Below the pieces are notes generated by a model. It saw only the letters and a program-made list of their open reading frames with translations. It was not told where the DNA came from and ran no database searches. Source: Abditibacterium sp. (lineage in GTDB: Bacteria; Armatimonadota; Abditibacteriia; Abditibacteriales; Abditibacteriaceae). From it: a stretch of 64,000 bases of DNA. This document shows, in pieces, positions 47,235 to 56,086 of this stretch (within the stretch, counting starts at the first letter, position 1; each line of letters starts with the position of its first letter). The DNA lies in the NCBI GenBank assembly GCA_030448265.1, contig JAUJNG010000009.1, forward strand, positions 1-64,000, read 5' to 3'. Position numbers and translations under genes: made by a program.

Positions 47235-47804
47235 TCAAACACCGCAGCGCGAAGGAAGTTCCCGAATCACGCGACAAGGATTGCCCGCCGCCACCACATT
47301 GGCGGGAATATCCCTTGTCACCACGCTTCCCGCGCCAATGACAGCGTTATCGCCAATCGAGACGCCAGGCAAAATGATGGCGCCGCCGCCAATCCACACA
47401 TTGTTTCCAACCGAAATAGGTGAACCGAGTTCGCGTCCGGTCAAGCGTTCTTCGAGTGAAAGGGGATGATGCGCGGTGTAAATTTGCACGTTGGGGCCGA
47501 GCAAAACGTTGTCGCCGATGCGGATTTCGCACACATCGAGCATCACGACGCCAAAATTGGCGTAAAAATTCTGCCCCAGATAGATGTTCCAGCCGTAATC
47601 GCAGCGAAATGGCGGCTCGATTTCGATGACCGGCGACATTTGCCACAGCAAACGATTTAAAATGGCGCGGCGCACGTCGCGCTCGGTTTCAACGGTGGAA
47701 TTATAGGCGCGCGTCATCTGGCGCGCGCGCAGGCGCAGTTTTTGAAGTTCGGAGTCGCTGGCGAGATAGAGTTGGCCGGCGAGCATGAGTTCTTTTTCGG
47801 TCAT
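47235..47804 (-). CDS. sugar O-acetyltransferase, Maa/NodL type
   Basis: Left-handed beta-helix acetyltransferase. From ATG 47804: MTEKELMLAGQLYLASDSEL, the Maa-type N-terminal helix, then hexapeptide repeats with the catalytic His in YTAHHPL and the CoA-binding end VVAAGNPCRVIREL. 189 residues, as in maltose/galactoside acetyltransferases. It lies six bases upstream of msrA on the same strand, so the two are probably co-transcribed. Substrate sugar unknown. Confidence 0.88.
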   Translation of the reverse strand: MTEKELMLAGQLYLASDSELQKLRLRARQMTRAYNSTVETERDVRRAILNRLLWQMSPVIEIEPPFRCDYGWNIYLGQNFYANFGVVMLDVCEIRIGDNVLLGPNVQIYTAHHPLSLEERLTGRELGSPISVGNNVWIGGGAIILPGVSIGDNAVIGAGSVVTRDIPANVVAAGNPCRVIRELPSRCGV

Positions 47805-47874
47805 GCGCCCAGTGTAGAGCGTTGCGTTTCGCGCCGAACGATTTAGGACTTGTGCAGTTGAGAATTGAGTCGAG

Positions 47875-47934
47875 GCGGGGCTTGCGCCCTCTTCCAATCG
47901 AGAGAACCCAGGATTGGAAGAGGGCGCAAGCCGC
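47875..47934. repeat. REP-like palindrome, copy 4
   Basis: GCGGGGCTTGCGCCCTCTTC on the left, GGCGCAAGCCGC on the right, with the CTTCCAATC / GATTGGAAG core. Located between the acetyltransferase start and the phytase stop. Confidence 0.88.
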
Positions 47935-47978
47935 TTGAACGCCCTGCTGTGAAGGATTCAACTGCGTTTCTCCTACGA

Positions 47979-49076
47979 TTAATTCGCTTTGGCCGCCAGA
48001 CCTCGCTCGATGTCGCGCCAATCGTAGATCCAGAAGTTGCGGCCAGCCGAATTCATCACGACCAGCGCGCCGCGCGGAAACGCGGGGCCAAGCGGCGCTG
48101 TGGTGGCTTCGAGGCCGTCGGTGTCATCGGCGCCGCCGCGCACTTTGGCCAGGAGTTCGAGGTGGTCGTCGGGGTTTTGCGCCGTGCCCTCGCGCTTGTA
48201 AATCCGGTAGACCGTGCCGCCGGTGCCTTTGTCGAGTTTGATCTGCTCGCTGACGACGAGGTAGCCATCCCCCGCGCCGTTGGAAACCACCGCGATGCCT
48301 TCGCGGTCGCCGCCAAAGGTGTCGGTTGGGGTGTCGGCGCCGAAAATTGCCAGTTCCTGTCCAGCGCGCGCGTCGTCGGGGTCGGCGGCCCACTTGCGAT
48401 AGCCCGCGCCTTCGTCGGAATAGTAAATCGCGCCGCGCTGGTCATCGACGGCCACCGACTCGATTTCACCCGTCCCCGGAAAATGGCCCAGTTCGCGCAC
48501 TTTCGCGGCGCGAATCGCTCCGTTTGGATCCGAACTGAGCCGATACTGCCACAAATAGCCCTGCGCCAGCCCCGTTTTGCGGCTCACGACAGCGAAAATC
48601 GCGCCGTCGCGCGGGCGTTTGTAGAGCGCGATGCCCATCGGAGCGCCGCTTTCGCCTTCCTGACCCTCGAAAACCGGCACTCCGGCGGGCGCGAGGTCGC
48701 GCAGCCTCCCATTTTCGATGGCGAAAACGCGCAGACAGCGTTTATTGCGCTCCGTCGTGACCGCGATGTCGATTTTCCGCTCGCCGAGGAGAAATCCACC
48801 CTCGATATCGACGTTGTTGGGCCGGTCTAAGCCGGTGATGCTCTGGCGGATTTTGCCGTCCAACCCGAAAACGTAAAGCCCACCGGTGGGTGCCGCGTGC
48901 TTGTTGGTGCCCACGATCACGCTTTGCGCGGCATCAACGGGATTGACCCAGATCGCCGGATCGTCGGCATCATCAGGGACGGCTTCGGTTTGAACCACCG
49001 GCTGGATGGAAAAATCGGTCGCGGCCCAGGCGGGCAGATGGGCGCAAAACAGGACCAGCAGCAAAAGGCGGCGCAT
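47979..49076 (-). CDS. secreted beta-propeller phytase
   Basis: 365 residues with signal peptide MRRLLLLVLFCAHLPAWA. Hallmarks of the calcium-dependent beta-propeller phytases: TEAVPDDADDPAIWVNP, GTNKHAAPTGGLYVFGLDGK, RPNNVDIEGGF, IESVAVDDQRGAIYYSDEG and the late NFWIYDW blade. These enzymes release phosphate from phytate outside the cytoplasm. 24 bases downstream of the prepilin gene. Confidence 0.9.
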   Translation of the reverse strand: MRRLLLLVLFCAHLPAWAATDFSIQPVVQTEAVPDDADDPAIWVNPVDAAQSVIVGTNKHAAPTGGLYVFGLDGKIRQSITGLDRPNNVDIEGGFLLGERKIDIAVTTERNKRCLRVFAIENGRLRDLAPAGVPVFEGQEGESGAPMGIALYKRPRDGAIFAVVSRKTGLAQGYLWQYRLSSDPNGAIRAAKVRELGHFPGTGEIESVAVDDQRGAIYYSDEGAGYRKWAADPDDARAGQELAIFGADTPTDTFGGDREGIAVVSNGAGDGYLVVSEQIKLDKGTGGTVYRIYKREGTAQNPDDHLELLAKVRGGADDTDGLEATTAPLGPAFPRGALVVMNSAGRNFWIYDWRDIERGLAAKAN

Positions 49077-49100
49077 AAATTTGAGGAAAATCGAAAACGG

Positions 49101-50012
49101 TTACTCGGCGCAGTTGGTGTTGTTGTCGGTGCCTCGCGTGTCGTTGGCAGGATACGTCCAGGGGCCGCAGTCGTATTCGGAACTGCTCTGGCCAGGCGGA
49201 AATCTCCACTGACTGCGAAAGGCGCTGGAAGTGAGAATCGGCGTTGGCACCACCACTTTGCGAAATTTGACGTGCCCATCCATGTAAAGGATGTTGGTGC
49301 CGTCGAAGTGGTTCAAAGTGAGGCCGATGTAAGGCGTGCCGCCCGTGCGCGACAATTCGTCGCCTTCCAATTCCGATTTATTGGCCTCCAGCACCAGAAA
49401 AGAGGTGGCCGGCGCTTCCCAGGCGGACACCGAAGCGCTTTCGATGGCGGGATACTCCCTGTCACAGACGTGTTCGTTGACGGCATACGAGGAGTAATAA
49501 AAATACTCGCCAGGCGTTGTGGTGCTTGGCGTCAGGCCCCACTGCGTCTCTGCGTAATTGGCGGGAAGACCGTAATTATCGGGGCGCGCCTGGCGGTAGT
49601 CGGCGGAAAGAGTCTGCTTGACCACATTGGAGGGGCAGGAGAAAATGCCGCTGCTGCCGTGCGCCTCGCCCTGAATCGCCGTTCCCAGGTAGGGTTTGAT
49701 GTGGAACATCCAGTAGTCTTTGCCCCAGTCGCCATCGAGGATCGTGGCGTTTTCGCGACCACCGGCGTCCGACATATAGCGCTCATCGTAATCCGAGGTG
49801 TATTGCGCGAACCCCAGACCGATCTGCTTGAGGTTCGATTGGCACGACGAACGGCGCGCATTTTCGCGCGCTCGGCCAAACACGGGAAACAAAATAGCCG
49901 CCAAAAGAGCTATTATCACAATAACGACCAAAAGTTCAATAAGTGTAAACGCACGGCCCGAGCGCGGAGAGCGACGGATTGAAAAAAGAATTTTGCCTCG
50001 ATTCCCCTCCAT
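49101..50012 (-). CDS. DUF1559-type prepilin-like protein
   Basis: Type IV pilin/pseudopilin N-terminus: basic leader, then [20 protein letters not shown] with prepilin cleavage after Gly and the Phe/Glu5 rule. [22 protein letters not shown] is the signature common in Armatimonadota and Planctomycetota. The C-terminal H-X9-DG segment ([17 protein letters not shown]) is typical. 303 residues. These proteins occur in large families per genome; the role is unknown, presumably surface or secretion structures. Confidence 0.9.
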   Translation of the reverse strand: MEGNRGKILFSIRRSPRSGRAFTLIELLVVIVIIALLAAILFPVFGRARENARRSSCQSNLKQIGLGFAQYTSDYDERYMSDAGGRENATILDGDWGKDYWMFHIKPYLGTAIQGEAHGSSGIFSCPSNVVKQTLSADYRQARPDNYGLPANYAETQWGLTPSTTTPGEYFYYSSYAVNEHVCDREYPAIESASVSAWEAPATSFLVLEANKSELEGDELSRTGGTPYIGLTLNHFDGTNILYMDGHVKFRKVVVPTPILTSSAFRSQWRFPPGQSSSEYDCGPWTYPANDTRGTDNNTNCAE

Positions 50013-50094
50013 TGTGATCGTGGAGTGTTAAAAGAGAGTTATTGCAAGATTAAATATCGCGGATTCCCGCTCTTCTCGCTGGCCAACGCAAGCT

Positions 50095-50817
50095 ATGTCC
50101 CCGCAATTTCTCGATTTGTCATTCGATCTTCCCGCCCACAATCTCGCCTGCGATGAAGCGCTGCTGGAAAGCGCCGAAAACGGCGAAAGTGGGCCGGTTT
50201 TGCACTTCTGGGAATCACCGGTTTACTTCGTGACGCTGGGTTACACCAACCGCGCCGCCATCGAAGCGAATGGGGCGGCGTGCGCGGCGCACCGTGTGCC
50301 GATCTTGCGGCGTTGCAGTGGCGGCGGAACGGTCTTGCAGGGGCCAGGCTGCCTCAATTACGCTCTGATTTATCCCATTGAAGTGGGAGGAGCGCTTAAT
50401 GTCGGCGCCACCAACGATTTCGTGATGGAAACTAACCGCCGCGCTGTGCAGGACGCTCTGGGAGTTGAGGTCGAGCGCGCGGGGCATACCGATCTGGCAA
50501 TCGAGGGCCGCAAATTTTCCGGCAACGCCCAGAAGCGCAAAGCGGGATTTTTCCTCTTTCACGGCACGATTTTGCTCGATTTCGATTTGAATTTGGTGCA
50601 AAAGCTGTTGCTGCCGCCTTCCAAAGAGCCGGATTATCGGGCGCGGCGCAATCACCTCGAATTTATTCGCAATTTGCCGCTCTCGCGCGACGAGGTGAAG
50701 GAAGCGCTTTGTCGGGCATGGAACGCAAGCGAAAAAACCGAGGTTTGGCCGCGCGAACGGGTTGAAGTGCTGGCTGCGGAAAAATACGGGCGCGACGAAT
50801 GGAATTTCAAGTTTTGA
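50095..50817 (+). CDS. lipoate-protein ligase A / octanoyltransferase family protein
   Basis: Biotin/lipoate ligase fold: DLPAHNLACDEALLE, RRCSGGGTVLQGPG (the RRxSGGGaV lipoyl-AMP loop), and GHTDLAIEGRKFSGNAQKR with the catalytic Lys. 240 residues with no C-terminal accessory domain, so it may be a salvage ligase or a LipM-like octanoyltransferase. It would supply the lipoyl group needed by the E2 at 41682. Confidence 0.85.
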   Translation: MSPQFLDLSFDLPAHNLACDEALLESAENGESGPVLHFWESPVYFVTLGYTNRAAIEANGAACAAHRVPILRRCSGGGTVLQGPGCLNYALIYPIEVGGALNVGATNDFVMETNRRAVQDALGVEVERAGHTDLAIEGRKFSGNAQKRKAGFFLFHGTILLDFDLNLVQKLLLPPSKEPDYRARRNHLEFIRNLPLSRDEVKEALCRAWNASEKTEVWPRERVEVLAAEKYGRDEWNFKF

Positions 50818-50819
50818 GC

Positions 50820-50933
50820 GTGCTGACCGGTTCCCACGCCCAGAGGGCACCCGCGCTTGCGGGGGAGGGTTAGGCAGGGGCCTAATGCGAAACAGCTTCA
50901 ATTTGGAGGTTGCGAATTTCGATGTTCGATGTC
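50820..50933. repeat. short repeat-module region before IS1 element B
   Basis: Contains CGCCCAGAGGGCACCCG (50835) and GCGCTTGCGGGGGAGGGTTA (50850), modules also seen at 10343 / 41420 and at 6459. No gene. Confidence 0.6.
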
Positions 50934-50966
50934 GGGTAGTGGTCAAGTTTGGTGAGATTGGTTGAA

Positions 50967-51142
50967 TAGACCTCTTGCAAAAGTAGCAGCCTGTCATTCC
51001 GAGGGAGCCTTAGCGACCGAGGCATCAGCCGGAATTTCGACCGCTTTGATCGAAACGAATCGAAACTGCGGCTGATGCCTCGGTCGCTGAGGCTCCCTCG
51101 GAATGACACAATCAAAGACAAAACACTTTTGCAAGAGGTCTA
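50967..51142. mobile_element. MITE, TA-flanked, inserted in the IS1 transposase
   Basis: Ends GACCTCTTGCAAAAGT / ACTTTTGCAAGAGGTC, with TA on both sides (50967-50968, 51141-51142). An inner inverted repeat of about 41 bp (GTCATTCCGAGGGAGCC start) has one mismatch. Removal with one TA joins CACAGAT-TA-TTCAACC, restoring an IS1 tail HRLFNQSHQT and its stop. Tc1/mariner (IS630)-type mobilisation is inferred from the TA duplication. Confidence 0.82.
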
Positions 51143-51899
51143 ATCTGTGGATGCAGTATCGGTTGTATTGCAGCAGAAAGCGCCTGATCTCGGTAGAGGC
51201 GATGTGTCCTGTGGATGAGATGCATGGGATAGCTCTTGGAAAAGGAGAGCGTCTTGCGGGTGAGCCTGCCCACTCTTTGCCCCAGCGTGAGGTAAGCGCT
51301 CCAGACGATGGGTGGGCCCCTTTTTCTGCTGCTGGTGGAGTTGTTCTGGGGGCACCACCTGGGTATAAGTGGGCCAGACGTGGGCAAAAGCACGGCAGCC
51401 TTTGTAACTTGGCGGCACTTTGTCCCAGAACTGCTGACACGTCAAACTCGAGTGGTCGCCTGGCATCCACGCCACCACTTGTCGAGTTCTGCGGCACAGC
51501 GCCACATGAATCCACACCTCGTTCTTCTTGGTGCCCACATACGACCACAGTTCATCCAACTCCAACTCATCGCCTTCCTGAGCGGGCAGGAGTGTCTCGT
51601 GCAACTTCTGTTGAGGCGAAGAACCGCGCCAGGCATCACGATCTTTTTTTGAGCCACGAGATCAAAGTAGGGCGCGAGACGCCAAAGACACGTTGCAGAC
51701 CGCGCATCGAAGGTCGCTCGTTGTAGGCGCGCAGGATCAACTCCTTCTCCCCTTGGCTGTAGCCATTGACTTGAGGTGATTCGCGAAACGAGCGACGGCA
51801 GCTTTTGCACTTGGTGCGCTGCTTGCCGTTGCTGGTTTGACCGTCTCGAACCACAGATTCGCTTCTGTAGTGATAGCACCCAATCGTTAGAGTGACCAT
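51143..51899 (-). pseudogene. IS1-family transposase B, multiply frameshifted
   Basis: N-terminal zinc-binding/HTH part in one frame (CKSCRRSFRESPQVNG, RVFGVSRPTLISWLKK). The DDE part is in another (ETLLPAQEGDELELDELWSY, TRQVVAWMPGDHS, FWDKVPPSYKGCRA). The C-terminus is in a third (RLTRKTLSFSKSYPMHLIHR; FLLQYNRYCIHR). The MITE removes the last codons and supplies a TAG at the junction. Not functional. Confidence 0.8.
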
Positions 51900-52055
51900 A
51901 CTCCCAGTTCACTAATCCTCACCCCAATTGACCACTACCCAAACCTAACAACCGCGACAAAACGAAACAGTGTATCCAGCCTTCAAGGTTTCGTTCCTGC
52001 TTCGCTTCGAAATGCACAAAATGGAATGTGTTACATTAAACGGAGATTAATTGAA

Positions 52056-52349
52056 ATGAACATGGATATAAAATCAACGGTCGAGCAATACTCGTTGCTT
52101 ACTTTGCAGGTCAATAAAGGTGAGCGACATAGAATCATGCGTAGAGGTATCAGGCAGGGCAGCCTTTGGGTTACACCAAGAGCCAACTGCTACTGTGTTG
52201 CTGTTACTGGCGAAGTAGAGGCACTGCTATACAATTTTCTGTGGAGTCACGTTGGATCTGAAACTGGCATAGACCAAAATCGAAAGTATTGGAACATCAG
52301 CGACATCGCAGATGTTGCTAAAGCTATTCGGCGTTTCGGCCAGCCTTGA
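52056..52349 (+). CDS. small hypothetical protein, AT-rich
   Basis: 97 residues from ATG 52056, preceded by GGAG. No family recognised. The sequence is mixed alpha/beta with polar character (VEQYSLLTLQVNKGERHRIM; YWNISDIADVAKAIRRF). The fold-like spacing suggests a real small soluble protein. Base composition is clearly lower in GC than the flanking chromosome, and it is followed by an attC-like palindrome, so acquisition by transfer is likely. Confidence 0.5.
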   Translation: MNMDIKSTVEQYSLLTLQVNKGERHRIMRRGIRQGSLWVTPRANCYCVAVTGEVEALLYNFLWSHVGSETGIDQNRKYWNISDIADVAKAIRRFGQP

Positions 52350-52357
52350 ACCTGAAC

Positions 52358-52440
52358 GTCCTAACAACGGCACAACAAAGCGCTATCCCCGACTTTTTCC
52401 GGTTTTGTTCCTTCTTCGCTCCAGATTTCGGCGGGTGAAC
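52358..52440. repeat. attC-like imperfect palindrome 1
   Basis: Begins CCTAACAACGGCACAACAAA and contains AAGCGCTATCCCCGAC, related to the blocks at 55598 and 59756. The right half (TTGTTCCTTCTTCGCTCC) partly pairs with it. It follows the stop codon of a small AT-rich gene, as a cassette recombination site would. Confidence 0.4.
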
Positions 52441-52532
52441 TTGATCGTGTGCCGCCGTGGGTGGCGTTTGCGGTGCGCGAGGTATATCAATTGCTCGCGC
52501 AACTTCTGACCGACTGACAAACAGGAGAAACT

Positions 52533-53222
52533 ATGACCCAGCAAACTGGTGAGATGGAACCCACAGAACGGCTCAAAACCGTCGCCGTTGGAGCGATGAG
52601 CGCAGCCAAAACCCAAACCGTAGAGGCCGGTGAAGAGAAGCCCACGCCCGCGCGGGTGGACGCGGCCACTGTTGAGGCCATCATCGCCCATTGGCCCAAA
52701 ATGTCGCAGCAGGGAGCTAACGAGATTATGGGCAAGTATGGCTTGCCCAACGAAGCAACCCCCAGCCGGCTCATCTGGTTCAACACCGGCCCGTGGAAGC
52801 GCACCATCGTTTACCGCGACGAAATCCCGCACAACTTTCCCCAGCCGCACTCGGATGTGGTGGAGCAGTTCATCGACTATCATGTGCCGCCGGAAAAGTT
52901 CACCGAATTGGCTCATTTCGATGGCAGTGTCATCGTGGAGCGAACCAAGGGCGAAGTGTCGGCGCGCTGCGACATGGAAGCCGCCAACATCCTCGCCATC
53001 AACTTGATGCACGAAATCGTCACCGGCCAGCGCACTGTGGAGGAGGCCCGCCAGTTCTATTCGGAAACCTCCGCCGCCTACGTGCTGAACCGTCCTGCGC
53101 CCTACGCCGAGGCTTTCCAGTTCCAGATACCACAAGAAGACACCAAGGACACCGATAAGACGATCATCGCCGGCGACATGGTGAAACAGACGGTGGAGAA
53201 AGTCAAGGACGTATTTCGTTAA
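52533..53222 (+). CDS. conserved hypothetical protein
   Basis: 229 residues, soluble, no signal. The N-terminal 45 residues are polar and probably disordered. The body reads IIAHWPKMSQQGANEIMGKY, EATPSRLIWFNTGPWKRTIV, YRDEIPHNFPQPHSDVVEQF and FDGSVIVERTKGEVSARCD. I recall similar uncharacterised proteins in other bacterial phyla, but no function is known to me. Cys/His residues are sparse. A GGAGAAACT ribosome binding site precedes the ATG. Confidence 0.72.
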   Translation: MTQQTGEMEPTERLKTVAVGAMSAAKTQTVEAGEEKPTPARVDAATVEAIIAHWPKMSQQGANEIMGKYGLPNEATPSRLIWFNTGPWKRTIVYRDEIPHNFPQPHSDVVEQFIDYHVPPEKFTELAHFDGSVIVERTKGEVSARCDMEAANILAINLMHEIVTGQRTVEEARQFYSETSAAYVLNRPAPYAEAFQFQIPQEDTKDTDKTIIAGDMVKQTVEKVKDVFR

Positions 53223-53224
53223 AA

Positions 53225-53280
53225 TGCGCGCCCTACGCGGAGGCGCAGAGAAAATAAAATCTCTGCGCCTCGGCGTCTCT
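53225..53280. repeat. short inverted repeat, CGCAGAG family
   Basis: AGGCGCAGAG (53241-53250) and CTCTGCGCCT (53261-53270) around a 10-base A-rich loop, preceded by CGCGCCCTACGCGG. The same modules form the larger palindrome at 57132. It lies between the hypothetical gene and the helicase gene. Confidence 0.75.
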
Positions 53281-53311
53281 GCGCGAGATAACAAAGCATA
53301 CTCTGGCCCTT

Positions 53312-55033
53312 ATGCCCAAGAAAAAAGCCCCCGTCGCTGCGCCAGCCAAGGCCGCTCTCAAGCCCAAACGCCCGAAACGTCCCAAAAAGCCCGTCGCCGA
53401 TGCGTCCCAGACTCCCGAAATCGCCGCGCCCGTCGAAGAACCGCTCGAACTGGCGTCGTTTTCCGATTTGGAGTTATCCGAACCCGTCGCGCGCGCCATC
53501 GCCGAGATGGGATTCGAGACGCCCACGCCAATTCAGGCGCGCGCCGTGCCGCTCCTGATGGCCGGACACGATCTCATCGGCCAGGCCCAGACCGGAACCG
53601 GCAAAACGGCGGCGTTCGCCCTCCCGCTCATCCACCGCGTCGAGGCGTCCAAGGGCGAAACTCAGGCCCTGGTTTTGGCGCCGACGCGCGAACTCGCGGT
53701 TCAGGTCGCGCAGGGCATTTACGAACTCGCCAAACACACCGGCCTGCGCGTGGTGCCGATTTACGGCGGGCAGCCCATCGACCGCCAGTTTCGCGCACTG
53801 CGCGGCGGCGCGCCGATTGTGGTCGGCACGCCAGGGCGCGTTCTCGATCATTTGCGGCGCGGCAGTTTGACGCTCGAACACGTCACGTTTTGCACCCTCG
53901 ATGAAGCCGACGAAATGCTCGCCCTCGGTTTTCTCGAGGAAATCGAGGCGATTCTGGCGCAACTGCCCGCAGAGCGCCAACTGGCGTTTTTCTCGGCCAC
54001 GATGCCGCCGCGCATCGTGACGCTGATGAAGAAGTTTTTGCGCGACCCGCAAACCGTTTCCATCGAAAGCAAGCAGCGCACGCTCGACACCACCAATCAG
54101 GCCTATTACGAAGTCGCGCCAGGGCAGAAATTCGAGGCCTTAGTGCGAATTCTCGACATGGAAACGCCTGGCCCGACGATTATTTTTTGCCGCACGCGCC
54201 GCGAAACCGCCGATGTCGCCGAAGGCCTTCAAGTGCGCGGCTACGGCGCCGAGGCGCTCCACGGCGATATGAACCAGTCGGAGCGCGAACGGGTTTTGCG
54301 CCGCTTCCGCGAGGAGCAGTGCGATTACCTGGTCGCCACCGATGTCGCGGCGCGCGGCCTCGACATCGACACCGTGACCCACGTCATCAACTTCGACATT
54401 CCCTTCGATGTCGAACAATACATCCATCGCATTGGCCGCACGGGACGCGCCGGACGCGCCGGCGATGCCATCACGCTCGTGCAGGGCCGCGAGCGGCGCC
54501 AATTGCATCTCATCGAAAAACTGATCGGCGCGCGCATCCAGCCGGTGCGACTGCCGAGCGCCGCCGACATCGCCGCGCGGCGCCGCGACCGTTTCAAAGA
54601 CGCGCTGCGCGCCGCGCTCGAAGCGGGCGATTTCGAGGGCCACATGGCCACCGTCGAAGCGCTCACCACGCAGTTCGACGCTTCGGAAGTCGCGGCGGCG
54701 GCGATTGCGATGCTGTGGAAAAACCAGCATCCCGACGCGGGCGACGCCCAGGAAATCGAGGCCGACGGCGAACAGCCCGAACTGGGCATGACGCGCCTTT
54801 TCGTGGGATTGGGACGGCAGGACAATCTGCGCCCTGGCGATCTGGTGGGCGCGATTTCCAACCAGACCGGCCTGTCGGGGCGCGACATCGGCGCCATCGA
54901 CATTCTCGACAACAGTTCATTCGTCGAAGTGCCCTCGCCCGCCGCGCAGGATGTGATGGAGGCGCTGCGGCGTTCGAGGCTGCGCGGGCGCAAGCCGGAA
55001 GTTCAGATCGCGCGGCCTTTCGAGGCGCGCTGA
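53312..55033 (+). CDS. DEAD-box RNA helicase, DbpA-type RNA-binding C-terminus
   Basis: 573 residues. A basic, Pro/Ala-rich N-terminal tail (1-45). Helicase motifs in order: Q motif (FETPTPIQARAVPLLMAG), AQTGTGKT, PTREL, GTPGR, LDEADEML, FSATMP, and in domain 2 IIFCRTRRE, VATDVAARGLDID and HRIGRTGRAGR. The C-terminal ~75 residues (MTRLFVGLGRQDNLRPGDLV onward) match the DbpA/CsdA RNA-binding domain. Roles in ribosome assembly or mRNA turnover are expected for this type. Confidence 0.93.
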   Translation: MPKKKAPVAAPAKAALKPKRPKRPKKPVADASQTPEIAAPVEEPLELASFSDLELSEPVARAIAEMGFETPTPIQARAVPLLMAGHDLIGQAQTGTGKTAAFALPLIHRVEASKGETQALVLAPTRELAVQVAQGIYELAKHTGLRVVPIYGGQPIDRQFRALRGGAPIVVGTPGRVLDHLRRGSLTLEHVTFCTLDEADEMLALGFLEEIEAILAQLPAERQLAFFSATMPPRIVTLMKKFLRDPQTVSIESKQRTLDTTNQAYYEVAPGQKFEALVRILDMETPGPTIIFCRTRRETADVAEGLQVRGYGAEALHGDMNQSERERVLRRFREEQCDYLVATDVAARGLDIDTVTHVINFDIPFDVEQYIHRIGRTGRAGRAGDAITLVQGRERRQLHLIEKLIGARIQPVRLPSAADIAARRRDRFKDALRAALEAGDFEGHMATVEALTTQFDASEVAAAAIAMLWKNQHPDAGDAQEIEADGEQPELGMTRLFVGLGRQDNLRPGDLVGAISNQTGLSGRDIGAIDILDNSSFVEVPSPAAQDVMEALRRSRLRGRKPEVQIARPFEAR

Positions 55034-55123
55034 GGAGTGAATGAGGCTGCGGGCGGGTGAAGTGTCTTGTTCGGCGGCTGCGTGCGGCTTGATTGTATCC
55101 GAAATAGAAGTAAAATCAGTGTC

Positions 55124-55582
55124 ATGCTTTGCTTCGAGATTAGCGTCAACGGAAAATTAGTTTGTCGGGCTGGTGTAGGCGCGCATGGCGTGCTGTCTGC
55201 AATCCTGTCATGGGCGCAAACCAGTCCCGAAATCTGCCAAGCACGAGGTAGAGAGTGGACACCATCGGAGCCTCATCTGCACATTGGCGGTTTGGTAAAC
55301 GAGGAGCATCTTCGTTGGCTGGAAGGTCAGTTTGAGGTCAAAAGAGGAGATGAAGTGACGGTCAAAGTTATTGAAGCTGACACAGTGGATGAGCCAGTTG
55401 AACGTGAAGACGCTGCCAATCCTGCTATTGCCAGAAGGAACAGATACGAACTTTATAAGACTTACAAAGCAGAATTTGAGGTAGAAGGTGTTCTATTACC
55501 CGAAGACGAGATTGATTCAGAGGTAGCAAAGTTCCTAAGGAGAGAGCTTTACGAACAACTCAAACGGGAACTCGAAGGCTAA
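55124..55582 (+). CDS. small conserved hypothetical protein
   Basis: 152 residues from ATG 55124 (MLCFEISVNGKLVCRAGVG). A compact beta-rich N-terminal half (GVLSAILSWAQ, HLHIGGLVN, GDEVTVKVIEAD) and a charged helical C-terminal half ending LYEQLKRELEG. Similar short proteins are known to me from other environmental genomes, without function. AT-richer than the flanking helicase gene. A motif TTGTTCGGCGGCTGCG lies 50 bases upstream and an attC-like palindrome downstream, so it may be a mobile cassette. Confidence 0.6.
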   Translation: MLCFEISVNGKLVCRAGVGAHGVLSAILSWAQTSPEICQARGREWTPSEPHLHIGGLVNEEHLRWLEGQFEVKRGDEVTVKVIEADTVDEPVEREDAANPAIARRNRYELYKTYKAEFEVEGVLLPEDEIDSEVAKFLRRELYEQLKRELEG

Positions 55583-55584
55583 CC

Positions 55585-55676
55585 ATAGCCTTTGAACAAT
55601 GCGTTGTCTCCGACCGCTTACAGCCCGCTTATCACTCGCTTCTTCCCACCTATCGACAGACCAGCCTAATCGTTGT
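55585..55676. repeat. attC-like imperfect palindrome 2
   Basis: GAACAATGCGTTGTCTCCGA then CCGCTTACAG on the left, and CCTAATCGTTGTCCCACC on the right. The left block aligns with GAACGAAGCGCTGCATCCGA at 59756, and the right with TTAATCGTTGTGCCACT at 59825. Confidence 0.45.
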
Positions 55677-55686
55677 CCCACCTTGG

Positions 55687-55992
55687 TTACTTCGCTTGCG
55701 TCCCTTTGATTTGCCTGCTGACCTTTCTCAATTCTTGCAGGGAGAAGGCGAACATACCGGCCATGTCCACAAAGAAAACTAAAGCCAGGGGCAACGTCCA
55801 GGTGTCTCTGGTGCTAACGTCGGGGGCGAGCCAATCTTTGATTCCCCAGGCAAGTCCGCCCAGCGCCACGACGACGCAGCACCCAAAGCCTATCGTAAAG
55901 CGCGCCCATTTTTGTCGTTCTGCTTTGAGTTGGTCAAGGCTTTTCACTTCCTCCCCTACTTCCGGCGTATTCTTTGGAATTTCGCTTTTCAT
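55687..55992 (-). CDS. small hypothetical membrane protein
   Basis: 101 residues from ATG 55992, with GAGG just upstream. A charged N-terminal helix (EEVKSLDQLKAERQKWAR) then two membrane segments (about 32-50 and 66-84), and a basic tail. No family recognised. It lies between an attC-like palindrome and the aldo/keto reductase, opposite in orientation to its neighbours. Confidence 0.55.
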   Translation of the reverse strand: MKSEIPKNTPEVGEEVKSLDQLKAERQKWARFTIGFGCCVVVALGGLAWGIKDWLAPDVSTRDTWTLPLALVFFVDMAGMFAFSLQELRKVSRQIKGTQAK

Positions 55993-56086
55993 TTCGCCTC
56001 GCTTCATAATCAAAATTATGACACCTCGAAAGTGCCCGTTATGGTTCCAATTTTGCCGTCCGCAAAGGCCAAAGTGAGGACTCCTT

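Larger units (their letters stand above)
50934..51940 (-). mobile_element. IS1-family element B
   Basis: About 1 kb bounded by similar ends: GGGTAGTGGTCAAGTTTGG inward from 50934 and GGGTAGTGGTCAATTGGGG inward from 51940. No target duplication seen. It contains a degraded transposase gene and a 176-bp MITE near its left end. Confidence 0.8.
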
